Assembly: GCA_019873625.1 (NCBI GenBank)
Contig: JAIOAW010000002.1
Coordinates: forward strand, 1-64,000
Source of the DNA: Chloroflexota bacterium
GTDB taxonomy: Bacteria; Chloroflexota; Anaerolineae; UBA1429
Reading direction: 5' to 3'
Length of the DNA stretch: 64,000 bases
Both the position numbers and the translations under genes were made by a program. A model generated the notes under the pieces. The model had not been told where the DNA came from. It did no database searches and saw nothing but the letters and a program-made list of their open reading frames with translations. This document shows positions 1 to 7,845 of this stretch, one piece after another; within the stretch, counting starts at the first letter, position 1; each line of letters begins with the position of its first letter.

Positions 1-696
1 CTCAGCGTGCGCTATGGCATCGTCACGCCGTATACCTCCTTCTTGGTGGATGAGACGGAGGACGTGCTCTCTTCGGAGGGGCGGCGCACCGTGGCCGATC
101 GCACCTTCCAGGAGCAGATTCGCGCGATGCAACCCGCCGGCGTAGGAGGGAGCGGGGGGCCTGGCCTCGCCACGGGCAAGGCGGCTGTGGAGCAGAGCAT
201 CGCCCAAAGCGCCTTGCGTTCCAGCGAGACGGTCTCTATGCCTGAAGTAGAGCAGGTGCGCCTGGTCGGCGCCAAGACGTTCGTCTTGCGCGGCGGTACG
301 TGGATGGATACGCTGTACGATCCGGCCCAAATGCGCCCCGAACGCTTGGCCTTTGGGGGCACGCGGTATTTCGACCTGTTGAACCAAAACCCGACCCTCG
401 GCGCCTATTTCGCGCTAGGAGAGAGGGTCATCATCGTGTGGGAGGGCAAGGCGTACCAAGTGGAGCCGGGCCGCGAGGGAGAACCCGAGGCGGAAGCGCG
501 CCCCGCCCCGACGCCTACGCCAACCCTCGCAACGCCCTCGCCTCAACCGACGCGTGCGGTGGTAACGCCCTTGCCGTCGGCCTCGCCGACACCAGCGCCC
601 ATAGAGACGCCGACCCCCGCCCCCGTGCGGCGGTCGTTCTGGGAGGCCATTGCGGATTGGTGGAAGGCGTTCTTGCAGGGGCGCGCGCGGCCTTGA
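1..696 (+). CDS. C-terminal part of a VIT/VWA-type surface protein (5' end outside window)
   Basis: The reading frame is open at the left edge, so this is the 3' end of a longer gene. The first visible residues, LSVRYGIVTPYTSFLV, match the segment that follows the von Willebrand A domain in bacterial inter-alpha-trypsin-inhibitor-like (VIT/VWA) proteins. After about 160 residues comes a Pro/Thr/Ser-rich stretch of PTPTP and SPTPAP type, then a short Trp-rich, basic C-terminus (FWEAIADWWKAFLQG). Such a low-complexity stalk is typical of envelope-exposed Chloroflexota proteins. No transmembrane helix is obvious in the visible part. The family call rests on the YGIVTPYTSFLV block only; the substrate or partner is unknown. 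Confidence 0.6.
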   Translation, partial: LSVRYGIVTPYTSFLVDETEDVLSSEGRRTVADRTFQEQIRAMQPAGVGGSGGPGLATGKAAVEQSIAQSALRSSETVSMPEVEQVRLVGAKTFVLRGGTWMDTLYDPAQMRPERLAFGGTRYFDLLNQNPTLGAYFALGERVIIVWEGKAYQVEPGREGEPEAEARPAPTPTPTLATPSPQPTRAVVTPLPSASPTPAPIETPTPAPVRRSFWEAIADWWKAFLQGRARP

Positions 697-759
697 CGGG
701 CGGCGCTGGATGGGATACTGTATTCCTAAAGACCGCTCAAGGGCGAAAAGGAAGGTTCT

Positions 760-1554
760 ATGGCGTTTCGAGTGGCCACGTTCAACGCGAATTCCATCCG
801 CGCCCGGCTTGATCAGGTGCTCGGTTGGTTGGCGCGCTATGCGCCCGATGTGCTCGCCCTGCAAGAGACCAAGGTGCAGGATCACGAATTCCCCGCCGAG
901 GCCTTTCAACAGGCAGGGTATTACGTGGCCTTTCGTGGGCAGAAGGCGCACGCCGGCGTGGCCCTCATCACGCGCGAGGCGCCCGAAGAGGTCTCCTACG
1001 GCTTGGACGATGGCCAGGGCGAACCGGACGAGGCGCGGCTCATCGCCGCCAAGGTGCGGGGCCTCCCCATCGTGAACACCTATGTGCCCCAGGGGCGCGA
1101 GGTGGAATCTCCGCATTTTGCCTACAAGTTGGAATGGCTGCGCCGCCTGAGGCGCTATTTCGAACGCCATTACCGGCCCGATGAGCCACTCTTGTGGGTG
1201 GGCGACCTCAACGTGGCGCCCCTGGAGATAGACGTGCACGACCCGCGCGGCTTGCGCGAGCATGTGGATTTTCATCCCCTGGCGCGCGCCGCGCTGGAGG
1301 AGGTCATCGCTTGGGGGTTTGTGGACGTTTTCCGTCTGCATCACCCCGATGAGCCGGGGCAATACACCTATTGGGATTACCGCGTGCGCGGGGCCGTAGA
1401 GCGAAACATCGGCTGGCGCGTGGATCACATCTTGGCCACGGAGCCTTTGGCGCGCCGTTCCACCTGCGCCTGGGTTGACGTCGAGGCCCGGCGGGGCGAG
1501 CGCCCCTCGGATCACACCTTTTTGGTGGCCGAGTTTGCGCTTGACGACTTATAA
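760..1554 (+). CDS. xth: Exodeoxyribonuclease III (AP endonuclease, EEP family)
   Basis: 264 residues, the normal length for bacterial ExoIII. The family's catalytic blocks appear in order: FNANSIRARL at the N-terminus, LQETKV (metal-binding Glu), GVALITR, VNTYVPQG, GDLNVAP (catalytic Asp/Asn), the R..VDHIL block, and PSDHTFLVAEF with the terminal Asp-His pair. The enzyme cleaves the phosphodiester backbone 5' of abasic sites and degrades dsDNA 3' to 5' in base excision repair; it is cytoplasmic. ATG at 760 follows an AAAGGAAGG-type ribosome binding site. It lies 63 bp after the preceding gene and may share its transcript. Nothing in the sequence suggests loss of function. Confidence 0.93.
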   Translation: MAFRVATFNANSIRARLDQVLGWLARYAPDVLALQETKVQDHEFPAEAFQQAGYYVAFRGQKAHAGVALITREAPEEVSYGLDDGQGEPDEARLIAAKVRGLPIVNTYVPQGREVESPHFAYKLEWLRRLRRYFERHYRPDEPLLWVGDLNVAPLEIDVHDPRGLREHVDFHPLARAALEEVIAWGFVDVFRLHHPDEPGQYTYWDYRVRGAVERNIGWRVDHILATEPLARRSTCAWVDVEARRGERPSDHTFLVAEFALDDL

Positions 1555-1594
1555 GGCGAATTTACGGAGTTTTTAGGGCCTCGCGCTCGCCTTG

Positions 1595-1603
1595 TGCTAT
1601 GCT
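1595..1603 (+). promoter_or_regulatory. Possible extended -10 promoter element for the SH3-protein gene
   Basis: TGCTATGCT contains an extended -10 (TG-n-TATGCT) in the 202-bp gap before the secreted SH3 gene. No convincing -35 hexamer stands at the right distance, so the call is weak. The rest of the gap shows nothing else recognisable. Confidence 0.3.
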
Positions 1604-1756
1604 AGAAGAAAGGGCTGAGGGGTTGTGGTATGTAGAACGTGCGTTCTATTGCGCGTTGTGTGAGGGCGTTGTATCGTTTACGTGGATGAGGAGATCGGTA
1701 GAGGCTTCTAGCCACGCACAAAGGGCCGCCCAAGGACGGCAAAGGGAGGAAGTACC

Positions 1757-2311
1757 GTGAAGAAGGGAACGTTCGTGCGGGTTTTGATTGTGGCGGCGGC
1801 GCTGGCTCTATTCATCGCGCCGGCCAGCCTTGCCGCACCCCCGGCGACCACGACGATGGTGGTGCAAGCGCCGCTTGGGCTGAACCTGCGCGCTGCGGCC
1901 AACCTGTCGGCGCCGGTGGTGCTCGTCTTGCGCAACGGTGAGACGGTCAGCGTGGCGGGCGACCCCATCTGGTACCAGGGCATCCGCTGGACGTGGGCCT
2001 CGGTAACGCGGTGGGGTTACACCTACGAGGGCTACTGCGCCTCGGCGTACCTGGCCAACTATCCCGGCTATAACGAGCCGATAGATGGCTACACGGGCAA
2101 CAAGGGGTTCAAGGTCATTGCCCCCAGCGGCCTGCGCCTACGTTCGGGGCCTGGGCTTTCGTACTATGTGGTGCGCATCGTGCCGTATGGCACGATTCTC
2201 GAGCGCACCAGCACAGATGCCGTGGAGGCCGACGGCTACAAGTGGATTGAGTTAAAGTTCAACGGGTCCACGGCCTGGGCCGCCAAGGACTTTTTGCAAA
2301 AGGTCCCGTGA
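1757..2311 (+). CDS. Secreted protein with two bacterial SH3-like domains
   Basis: 184 residues starting at GTG 1757, six bases after GGGAGGA. Residues 1 to about 27 form a signal peptide: KKGTF positive start, a hydrophobic VLIVAAALALFIAPASLA core, and an Ala-rich cleavage region. The mature part has two SH3_3-type modules. The first starts at about residue 35 (LGLNLRAAANLSAPVVLVLRNGETV) and the second at about 120 (SGLRLRSGPGLSYYVVRIVPYGTIL). Both show the LNLR/LRLRSGPG start usual for SH3b domains that bind cell-wall peptides. No catalytic domain is fused, so it is likely an envelope-binding or accessory protein. A hairpin just downstream suggests the gene is transcribed alone. Confidence 0.8.
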   Translation: MKKGTFVRVLIVAAALALFIAPASLAAPPATTTMVVQAPLGLNLRAAANLSAPVVLVLRNGETVSVAGDPIWYQGIRWTWASVTRWGYTYEGYCASAYLANYPGYNEPIDGYTGNKGFKVIAPSGLRLRSGPGLSYYVVRIVPYGTILERTSTDAVEADGYKWIELKFNGSTAWAAKDFLQKVP

Positions 2312-2343
2312 TCGCGGGGGCGTTTGGCAAAGGGTCACCACGG

Positions 2344-2372
2344 GAACAGGGCGGCGAAAAGTCGCCCTGTTC
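2344..2372 (+). terminator. Hairpin after the SH3-protein gene, probable terminator
   Basis: Perfect 10-bp arms GAACAGGGCG and CGCCCTGTTC around a 9-nt loop, 33 bp after the stop codon. The following bases (TCTCAACC) are poor in T, so intrinsic termination may be weak. Confidence 0.5.
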
Positions 2373-2400
2373 TCTCAACCACCACAGGGGGTAACGCAGC

Positions 2401-3165
2401 GTGGGGATTCTGGATCGCTTTTCGCTGCAAGGGCGCACGTCGCTTGTAACGGGCGGTGGGCAGGGGATCGGCCGGGCCTTTGCCCTGGCCTTGGCTGAGG
2501 CAGGAGCTAAGGTGGCCGTGGTGGATATCAACCCCGCCACGGCGAACCAAGTGGCCGAGGAGATCCGCGCCTTGGGGCAAGAGGCGCTGGCCATCCAGGC
2601 GGACGTCTCTCAGCGCGCCGATGTGGAGCGGATGGTGGAGACCATCGTGCAGGCCTGGGGGCGGCTGGATATCGGCGTGAATAACGCCGGGGTGCGCTGC
2701 TGGGCCGAGGCAGAGACGATGAGCGAGGCCGATTGGGACCGCCTGATGGCCGTGAACCTCAAGGCTGTGTTCCTGTGCTGCCAGGCCGAGGGGCGCGTGA
2801 TGCTCGCCCAAGGGTATGGGAAGATCATCAACACGGCGAGTATGTCGGCGCGTATCGTCAACCGGCCGCAGAAGCAGGTGGCCTATAACACGTCCAAGGC
2901 GGGGGTCGTCCACCTGACCAAGTCGCTCGCCGCCGAATGGGCCTCGCGCGGCGTTCGCGTGAATTGTATAAGCCCCGGGTACACGTGGACCCCCCTCGTC
3001 GAGCAAGTGGCGCACCTGGTGCCCGAGTGGCTGAGGGATATCCCCATAGGGCGTATGGCCCAAGTGAGCGACTTACAGGGGGCGTTGATTTACCTCGCCT
3101 CCGAGGCCTCTGACTATGTAACGGGGCATGACCTGGTGGTGGATGGCGGGTTCACGCTGTGGTAA
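2401..3165 (+). CDS. Short-chain dehydrogenase/reductase (classical SDR)
   Basis: 254 residues from a GTG start at 2401 preceded by AGGGGG. Classical SDR signatures are present: [12 protein letters not shown] (Rossmann cofactor loop, about residues 17-28), NNAGVR, catalytic Ser in INTASMSA, and YNTSKAG (catalytic Tyr-x-x-x-Lys). The C-terminus [13 protein letters not shown] is the usual end of the family. An Asp at the end of beta-2 (VVDINP) would favour NAD(H) over NADP(H). The overall pattern resembles polyol, gluconate or glucose dehydrogenases, but the substrate cannot be read from sequence. It stands alone between a hairpin upstream and the promoter of the pyrimidine operon downstream. 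Confidence 0.85.
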   Translation: MGILDRFSLQGRTSLVTGGGQGIGRAFALALAEAGAKVAVVDINPATANQVAEEIRALGQEALAIQADVSQRADVERMVETIVQAWGRLDIGVNNAGVRCWAEAETMSEADWDRLMAVNLKAVFLCCQAEGRVMLAQGYGKIINTASMSARIVNRPQKQVAYNTSKAGVVHLTKSLAAEWASRGVRVNCISPGYTWTPLVEQVAHLVPEWLRDIPIGRMAQVSDLQGALIYLASEASDYVTGHDLVVDGGFTLW

Positions 3166-3174
3166 GGCGGTAGG

Positions 3175-3220
3175 CGCGCGGGCCTCTGGCCCGCGACGCG
3201 AGGCGGGAGCCTCGCGCTCC
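3175..3220. repeat. REP-like palindromic intergenic repeat, copy 1
   Basis: Two adjacent palindromes, GCGGGCCTCTGGCCCGC and GAGGCGGGAGCCTC, followed by GCGCTCC. The same double palindrome recurs at 47049-47096 and 47162-47211, and its right half at 53532-53552, always between genes. A short extra piece (CTCGCGCTCC) follows at 3270. Confidence 0.8.
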
Positions 3221-3226
3221 GAGGTT

Positions 3227-3262
3227 CCCTCTCCCACTTGTGGGAGAGGGGCAGGGTGAGGG
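3227..3262. repeat. Second palindromic repeat, CCCTCTCCC...GGGAGAGGG type
   Basis: CCCTCTCCCACTTGTGGGAGAGGG forms a perfect hairpin and is followed by GCAGGGTGAGGG. Similar elements are scattered in many GC-rich bacterial genomes. A related GTGAGGGCAA piece occurs at 47111, next to other repeat copies. Confidence 0.6.
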
Positions 3263-3296
3263 CAAGCACCTCGCGCTCCAAAGGGCGTGCGGCGGT

Positions 3297-3325
3297 TTGC
3301 GCAAAGCGCCCAAGGCGTGTATACT
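3297..3325 (+). promoter_or_regulatory. Promoter of the pyrimidine operon
   Basis: TTGCGC (3297-3302) and TATACT (3320-3325) are separated by 17 bp. The -10 is strong and the -35 moderate. The start site would fall near 3332, upstream of the leader ORF and attenuator-like hairpin. Confidence 0.65.
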
Positions 3326-3332
3326 GGATGCG

Positions 3333-3401
3333 ATGATCGGCAAGGTACTCATAAGGCATTTACGGCTTGCTTGGGCAGGCCCCTTCCCTTTTTCAGGGTA
3401 G
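3333..3401 (+). CDS. Putative 22-residue leader peptide of the pyrimidine operon
   Basis: ATG at 3333 to TAG at 3399-3401 encodes a 22-residue peptide beginning MIGKVLIRHLRLAWAG. The ATG coincides with the predicted start of transcription, so translation would be essentially leaderless. The last codons and the stop lie inside the terminator hairpin at 3377-3407. A ribosome that reaches the stop would therefore prevent that hairpin from forming, the arrangement known from the E. coli pyrBI leader. It could also be a chance ORF: it has no ribosome binding site and no homology could be checked. Confidence 0.35.
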   Translation: MIGKVLIRHLRLAWAGPFPFSG

Positions 3402-3412
3402 GGGCCTTTTTT
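3377..3412 (+). terminator. Intrinsic terminator in the pyr leader (candidate attenuator)
   Basis: AGGCCCC (3377-3383) pairs with GGGGCCT (3401-3407). The pairing continues inward through a T-A pair, one T-T mismatch and CCCT/AGGG. Six T residues (3407-3412) follow the stem directly. The hairpin lies downstream of the operon promoter and 20 bp before the pyrC start codon. It would stop transcription before the first structural gene unless prevented, so it is best read as an attenuator. No PyrR gene or PyrR-binding loop is visible in the window. Confidence 0.7.
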
Positions 3413-3432
3413 CTGCCCCTGAACGGAGGGAG

Positions 3433-4512
3433 ATGGAGACGCTCACTGCCCCCGGTATGGTAGATGCTCACGTGCACCTGCGCGAACCCGGCGCCGCACA
3501 CAAAGAGGATATCTGGACGGGCACGGCGGCGGCCCTGGCCGGCGGGGTGGTGGCCGTGCTCGATATGCCCAACAACACCCCGCCCATCGTGGATGAGGAG
3601 ACTTGGCGCCGAAAGGCCTCGGCCTTTCGGGCCAGGGCCGTGGCCGATTATGGCCTTTTCCTCGGCTATGCGGGGGGCGCAGTAGACCCCCTCCCTCGCC
3701 TAGCGCCACGGGCTGTGGGCCTGAAACTCTACCTCGATGAGACCTTTGGCAACCTCCTCCTAGGGCGCGACCGCCTGGCCGAGGTGTTCGCCGCGTGGCC
3801 AGGCCCTGGGCCGATCGCCATTCACGCCGAGAGCGCCTCTATCCGCATCGCCTTGGAGACGGCCGCCGGGACGGGCCGGAGGGTGCACATCTGCCATGTG
3901 CCCTCGCCGGACGATCTCTTATCCATCGCCTCGGCGCGCGAGAAGGGGCTTGAGGTAACCTGCGAGGTTACGCCGCACCACCTCTTCCTTTCTACGGCGG
4001 ATGTGCCCCGCCTGGGCGCCTTTGGGCAGATGAAACCGCCCCTCCTGCCACCTGCGGAGGTGCAGCGCTTTTGGGAACTCCTTGGCCTGGTGGATATCAT
4101 CGCGAGCGACCACGCGCCCCACACGCGGGCCGAGAAGGAAGGGCCGAACCCTCCGCCGGGCGTGCCGGGGCTAGAGACGACGTTGCCCCTCCTCTTTTGG
4201 GCGGTCGAGCAAAAGCGCCTCACCTGGGAGCGGCTGTGGGAACTCGTGTACACGCGCCCTTTGGAAATTTACGGCCTCAAGCCCCCCGCCGAGGCGCACA
4301 TCGAGGTGGAGTGGCGCGGGCCGTACCGCCTGGGCGCGCGCGGATACCGCACCAAGTGCGGTTGGTCTCCTTACGCGGGGAAAATGGCCTACGGGTTCAT
4401 TCGGTGCGTCACGTTGCATAGGCGCACCGTGTTTGCCGAGGGCCGGCTCCTGGCCCAGCCGGGCGAGGGGCGGCCCCTCCAGCGCGCAGAGAGTTGTTCA
4501 CAACGGGAGTGA
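3433..4512 (+). CDS. pyrC: Dihydroorotase
   Basis: Interconverts carbamoyl-aspartate and dihydroorotate, the third step of UMP synthesis. 359 residues from ATG 3433, which directly follows GGAGGGAG. A longer in-frame extension to TTG 3367 would run through the terminator hairpin and is rejected. Metal ligands of the amidohydrolase fold are visible: DAHVHLREPG near the start, the Lys in GLKLYLDET (carboxylated bridging lysine position), IAIHAES, HICHVPS, VTPHHLFL and the catalytic Asp in IASDHAPHT. It is first of five genes that supply all enzymes from carbamoyl-aspartate formation to UMP; carAB is not here. Confidence 0.93.
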   Translation: METLTAPGMVDAHVHLREPGAAHKEDIWTGTAAALAGGVVAVLDMPNNTPPIVDEETWRRKASAFRARAVADYGLFLGYAGGAVDPLPRLAPRAVGLKLYLDETFGNLLLGRDRLAEVFAAWPGPGPIAIHAESASIRIALETAAGTGRRVHICHVPSPDDLLSIASAREKGLEVTCEVTPHHLFLSTADVPRLGAFGQMKPPLLPPAEVQRFWELLGLVDIIASDHAPHTRAEKEGPNPPPGVPGLETTLPLLFWAVEQKRLTWERLWELVYTRPLEIYGLKPPAEAHIEVEWRGPYRLGARGYRTKCGWSPYAGKMAYGFIRCVTLHRRTVFAEGRLLAQPGEGRPLQRAESCSQRE

Positions 4513-4524
4513 AAGGAGGGACCG

Positions 4525-5505
4525 ATGAGATCGGTAGAAGGTACCCCCAAAGTTGTAAGCCTCAACCCAGACCGCCGACAGAGTTTCTATGGCAGGGATA
4601 TTGTCTCGGTGAAGCAGTTCGACCGCGAGGATCTGGCCTTCATTATGCAGGTGGCCGATGAGATGCGCAGCATCGTCCGCCGCGTGGGGGCCACGGACCT
4701 CTTGAAGGGCTATGTGCTCGCCAACTTGTTCTACGAGCCGAGCACGCGCACCTCGTCTTCCTTTATCGCCGCGATGCAGCGGTTGGGCGGCGCGGTCATC
4801 CCCATTCACGGCGTGCAGTACTCCTCGGTAACCAAGGGCGAGTCATTGCCCGATACGATTCGCACGCTCGAGTGCTACGCCGATGTGATCGTCCTACGCC
4901 ACCCGGAGGTAGGCGCCTCGGAGGTGGCGGCGCGCTATGCGAGCAAGCCCATCATCAGCGCCGGAGACGGCGTGGGCGAGCACCCTACCCAGGGGTTGCT
5001 CGACCTGTACACCATCCAGACCGAGTTGGGCACCCTGGAAGGCCTCCACGTGGCCATGGTGGGCGACCTCAAACACGGCCGCACCGTCCACTCGCTTGCC
5101 CGGCTCTTGCGGCTCTATGGCACGCGGCAGACCTTCGTCTCGCCGGATATCCTGCGCCTGCCCGAGGAGATCAAACAGGAACTCATCGAGGCGGGCTGCG
5201 TGGTGGAAGAGACGGAACGGGTCGAGGATGTCATCGAGACGGCCGACGTCATCTATGTGACGCGCGTGCAAAAGGAGCGCTTTGCCGATTTACACGTCTA
5301 TGAGGCCGTGAAAGATTACTACGAGATTACCCCCCAACTGATGGCTCGCGCCAAGCCCAAAATGGCCCTGATGCACCCATTACCGCGCGTGGGCGAGATT
5401 CATTATGATGTGGACGATGATCCACGGGCGGCCTACTTCCGCCAGATGGAGAACGGTATGTACATCCGTATGGCCCTTTTGGCGGCCGTTTTGGGGAAGG
5501 CCTAA
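4525..5505 (+). CDS. pyrB: Aspartate carbamoyltransferase, catalytic chain
   Basis: Condenses carbamoyl phosphate with aspartate. 326 residues; ATG 4525 follows AAAGGAGGGACCG. The carbamoyl-phosphate loop reads [12 protein letters not shown] (the S-T-R-T signature, with Ser where many homologues have Arg next). Also present are [18 protein letters not shown] (the HPTQ motif), [17 protein letters not shown] and HPLPRVGEI. The N-terminal 40 residues extend a little beyond the usual start. No regulatory chain gene (pyrI) follows, so allosteric control of the E. coli type is not expected. It lies 12 bp after pyrC. Confidence 0.93.
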   Translation: MRSVEGTPKVVSLNPDRRQSFYGRDIVSVKQFDREDLAFIMQVADEMRSIVRRVGATDLLKGYVLANLFYEPSTRTSSSFIAAMQRLGGAVIPIHGVQYSSVTKGESLPDTIRTLECYADVIVLRHPEVGASEVAARYASKPIISAGDGVGEHPTQGLLDLYTIQTELGTLEGLHVAMVGDLKHGRTVHSLARLLRLYGTRQTFVSPDILRLPEEIKQELIEAGCVVEETERVEDVIETADVIYVTRVQKERFADLHVYEAVKDYYEITPQLMARAKPKMALMHPLPRVGEIHYDVDDDPRAAYFRQMENGMYIRMALLAAVLGKA

Positions 5506-5507
5506 CG

Positions 5508-6917
5508 ATGACCTTTTGGGAAAAACTCGAACAAAGCATCGCCGCGCGCCAGAGCCTGCTCTGCGTGGGGCTGGACCCACGGGGCGACCACCTGAAGGGC
5601 TACCGCACCGTGGACGATTTGAACAAGGCCGTGATTGACGCCACGGCCGACGTAGCCTGCGCCTACAAGCCCAATATGGCCTTCTACGAGGCCCTGGGCG
5701 AGGCGGGCCTGGCTGCCCTGCGGGAGACGCTCGACTACATCCCGCCGGATATCCCCGTCATTCTAGATGCCAAGCGCAATGACATCGCGGATACGGCCCG
5801 CGCCTATGCCCAGGCGATGTTCGAGGTGTGGGGGGCGGGGGCCGTCACGCTGAACCCCTACTTGGGGCGAGATGGCATCGCGCCCTTTTTGGCCTATGCG
5901 GATCGCGGCGTCTTTATCCTCTGCAAGACGTCCAACCCCAGCGCGGGAGACCTGCAAGATCTCCCGGTGCGCGGCCTGCCCCTCTATCGTTATGTGGCCC
6001 GGCTGGCCGTGCAGTGGGCGGAGGGCCGGCCCATCGGCCTGGTGGCGGGGGCCACGTACCCCAGCGCCCTGGAGGAGATCCGCCAGGAGGCGCCCGAGGC
6101 TTGGCTCCTCGTGCCGGGGGTGGGCGCTCAGGGCGGCGAACTGGAGGCCGTGCTCCGCGCCGGCCTGCGCCCCGATGGGCGGGGGATGATTATCAACGCC
6201 TCGCGCTCTATTATGTATGCGGAAGATCCCGCCGCCGAGGCGCGCCGCCTGCGCGAGGCCATCAACGCCGTGCGCGGGGCGGCGATGCAAGGGCTTACCC
6301 GTGCCCTTGACCCGTTGGAACGCGAACGCCGCGAGATCGCCCGGGGGTTGTTCGAGGCGAAATGCCTGTGTTTTGGCGATTTCATCCTGCACTCGGGGGC
6401 GCACTCGCCCGTGTATGTGGACTTGCGCCGGCTGGTAACGTATCCCTCCCTTTTGGAGAGGGTAGCGCACGTCTATGCGCGGCTCTTGGAACCGCTCACG
6501 TATGACCGCATCGCGGCCATTCCCTACGCGGCGCTCCCCATCGGCACGGCCGTCGCTTTGCAGGTGAACAAGCCGCTTGTCTATGTGCGCCGCGAGGCCA
6601 AGGAATACGGCACGCGCCGGCAGATCGAGGGCGAATTTCGCCCCGGCGAGACGGCCGTCTTGCTCGATGACCTCATCACCACAGGCGGGAGCAAAATCGA
6701 GGCCATCGAACCCCTCTTGGCGGCGGGCTTGGCGGTGCGCGATGTGGTCGTTTTGATTGACCGCGAGCAGGGCGGCGCGCAGGATTTGGCCCGCCGAGGG
6801 TATCGCTTGCATGCGGCCCTGACCCTGCGCGGCTTGGTAGATGCCTTGGCCGAAGAGGGCCTGCTTGACCCGGCCGACGCCCAGCGCGTGCGGGCCTACT
6901 TGGGCGAGGGCCGTTAG
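5508..6917 (+). CDS. pyrF-pyrE: Bifunctional orotidine-5'-phosphate decarboxylase / orotate phosphoribosyltransferase (PyrF-PyrE fusion)
   Basis: Catalyses the last two steps to UMP in one 469-residue chain. Residues 1 to about 270 are a type-2 OMP decarboxylase: LCVGLDPRGDHL, ILDAKRNDIADTARAYA with the catalytic Lys/Asp set, and LVPGVGAQGG. Residues about 275-469 are orotate phosphoribosyltransferase with the PRPP-binding block VLLDDLITTGGSKIE and LVYVRREAKEYGTRRQIEG. The order decarboxylase-first is the reverse of animal UMP synthase. The gene begins 2 bp after pyrB, implying translational coupling. Fusion would let the labile OMP intermediate pass between the two sites. Confidence 0.92.
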   Translation: MTFWEKLEQSIAARQSLLCVGLDPRGDHLKGYRTVDDLNKAVIDATADVACAYKPNMAFYEALGEAGLAALRETLDYIPPDIPVILDAKRNDIADTARAYAQAMFEVWGAGAVTLNPYLGRDGIAPFLAYADRGVFILCKTSNPSAGDLQDLPVRGLPLYRYVARLAVQWAEGRPIGLVAGATYPSALEEIRQEAPEAWLLVPGVGAQGGELEAVLRAGLRPDGRGMIINASRSIMYAEDPAAEARRLREAINAVRGAAMQGLTRALDPLERERREIARGLFEAKCLCFGDFILHSGAHSPVYVDLRRLVTYPSLLERVAHVYARLLEPLTYDRIAAIPYAALPIGTAVALQVNKPLVYVRREAKEYGTRRQIEGEFRPGETAVLLDDLITTGGSKIEAIEPLLAAGLAVRDVVVLIDREQGGAQDLARRGYRLHAALTLRGLVDALAEEGLLDPADAQRVRAYLGEGR

Positions 6918-6918
6918 G

Positions 6919-7845
6919 ATGCCCAACCTGGCGGTGGATCTCTGCGGCGTGAGGCTCCGCAACCCGCTGGTGCTCGCCTCGGGCATTTGGGGGAGTTGCG
7001 CCGAGACGTTGGTGCGCGTGGCGAGGGCCGGCGCGGGGGCGGTTACGGCGAAATCGTGCAGTGTGGCGCTGCGCTTGGGCCACCCGAACCCTACCGTGCT
7101 CGCCTGGGAGCACGGCCTCATCAACGCCGTGGGGCTTTCCAACCCCGGTGCCGCCGCCGTGCGCGAGATGGCCCGGCAGGCCAAACGAGATTTGTCCGCC
7201 TTGGGCGTGCCGCTCATCCTCAGCGTGTTCGGCGGTTCGCCGGGCGAATTCGCCGAGGCGGCGGCCATCGTGGCCGAGGCGGGGCCGGATTTGATCGAAT
7301 TGAACATCTCTTGCCCGAACGTGGAGGATGAGTTCGGTTTGCCCTTTGCGCTCGACCCGAAGGCGGCGGCGGAGGTTACCGCCGCTGTGCGGCGCGTGTG
7401 GGGTGGGGGCTTGTTCGTCAAACTCTCGCCGAATGCGCCGAACCTGGTGGAGGTGGCGCGCGCCGTGGCGGAGGCCGGCGCCGATGGGTTGACCGCCGTG
7501 AACACCCTAGGGCCGGGGATGCTCCTCGACATCCGCGCACGCCGGCCGATCCTTTCTAACCGGGTGGGGGGCCTTTCGGGGGCGGCACTGCATCCCATCG
7601 CCTTGCGCTGCGTGTACGAATTGAGCCAGGCGGTGGATATCCCCATCATCGGCACGGGGGGCGTCTCCAGCGGGGCCGATGCGCTGCGGATGGTGATGGC
7701 GGGGGCCACGGCGGTGGGCATCGGCTCGGCGCTTTACGGCGAGGGCGAGGCCGTCTTTGGGCGGATTCTGCGCGAGATGGAGGCGCTGATGGCGGAGGAG
7801 GGGATCGCCTCGCTCGAAGAGATCCGGGGGTGCGCCTATGTATGA
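6919..7845 (+). CDS. pyrD: Dihydroorotate dehydrogenase, class 1B catalytic subunit
   Basis: Oxidises dihydroorotate to orotate with FMN. ATG 6919 lies immediately after the previous stop codon; the upstream in-frame extension overlaps pyrE and is rejected. 308 residues. Motifs: NPLVLASGIWG at the N-terminus, KSCSV, ELNISCPNVE with the Cys used as base in class 1 enzymes, FVKLSPN, VNTLG, and the FMN-phosphate loop IIGTGGVSSGADA...GATAVGIGSAL. The directly following pyrK gene marks it as the class 1B, NAD-linked form rather than the membrane quinone-linked class 2. Confidence 0.92.
   Translation: MPNLAVDLCGVRLRNPLVLASGIWGSCAETLVRVARAGAGAVTAKSCSVALRLGHPNPTVLAWEHGLINAVGLSNPGAAAVREMARQAKRDLSALGVPLILSVFGGSPGEFAEAAAIVAEAGPDLIELNISCPNVEDEFGLPFALDPKAAAEVTAAVRRVWGGGLFVKLSPNAPNLVEVARAVAEAGADGLTAVNTLGPGMLLDIRARRPILSNRVGGLSGAALHPIALRCVYELSQAVDIPIIGTGGVSSGADALRMVMAGATAVGIGSALYGEGEAVFGRILREMEALMAEEGIASLEEIRGCAYV

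Noticed and set aside
3367-3432. Longer N-terminus of dihydroorotase from TTG 3367
   Set aside because: It would be translated from within the terminator hairpin and lacks a ribosome binding site. ATG 3433 has one and fits the family start.
5763-7721. 652-codon ORF on the minus strand
   Set aside because: It lies fully opposite pyrF-pyrE and pyrD, whose motifs are intact. It is a GC-driven shadow frame without recognisable domains.
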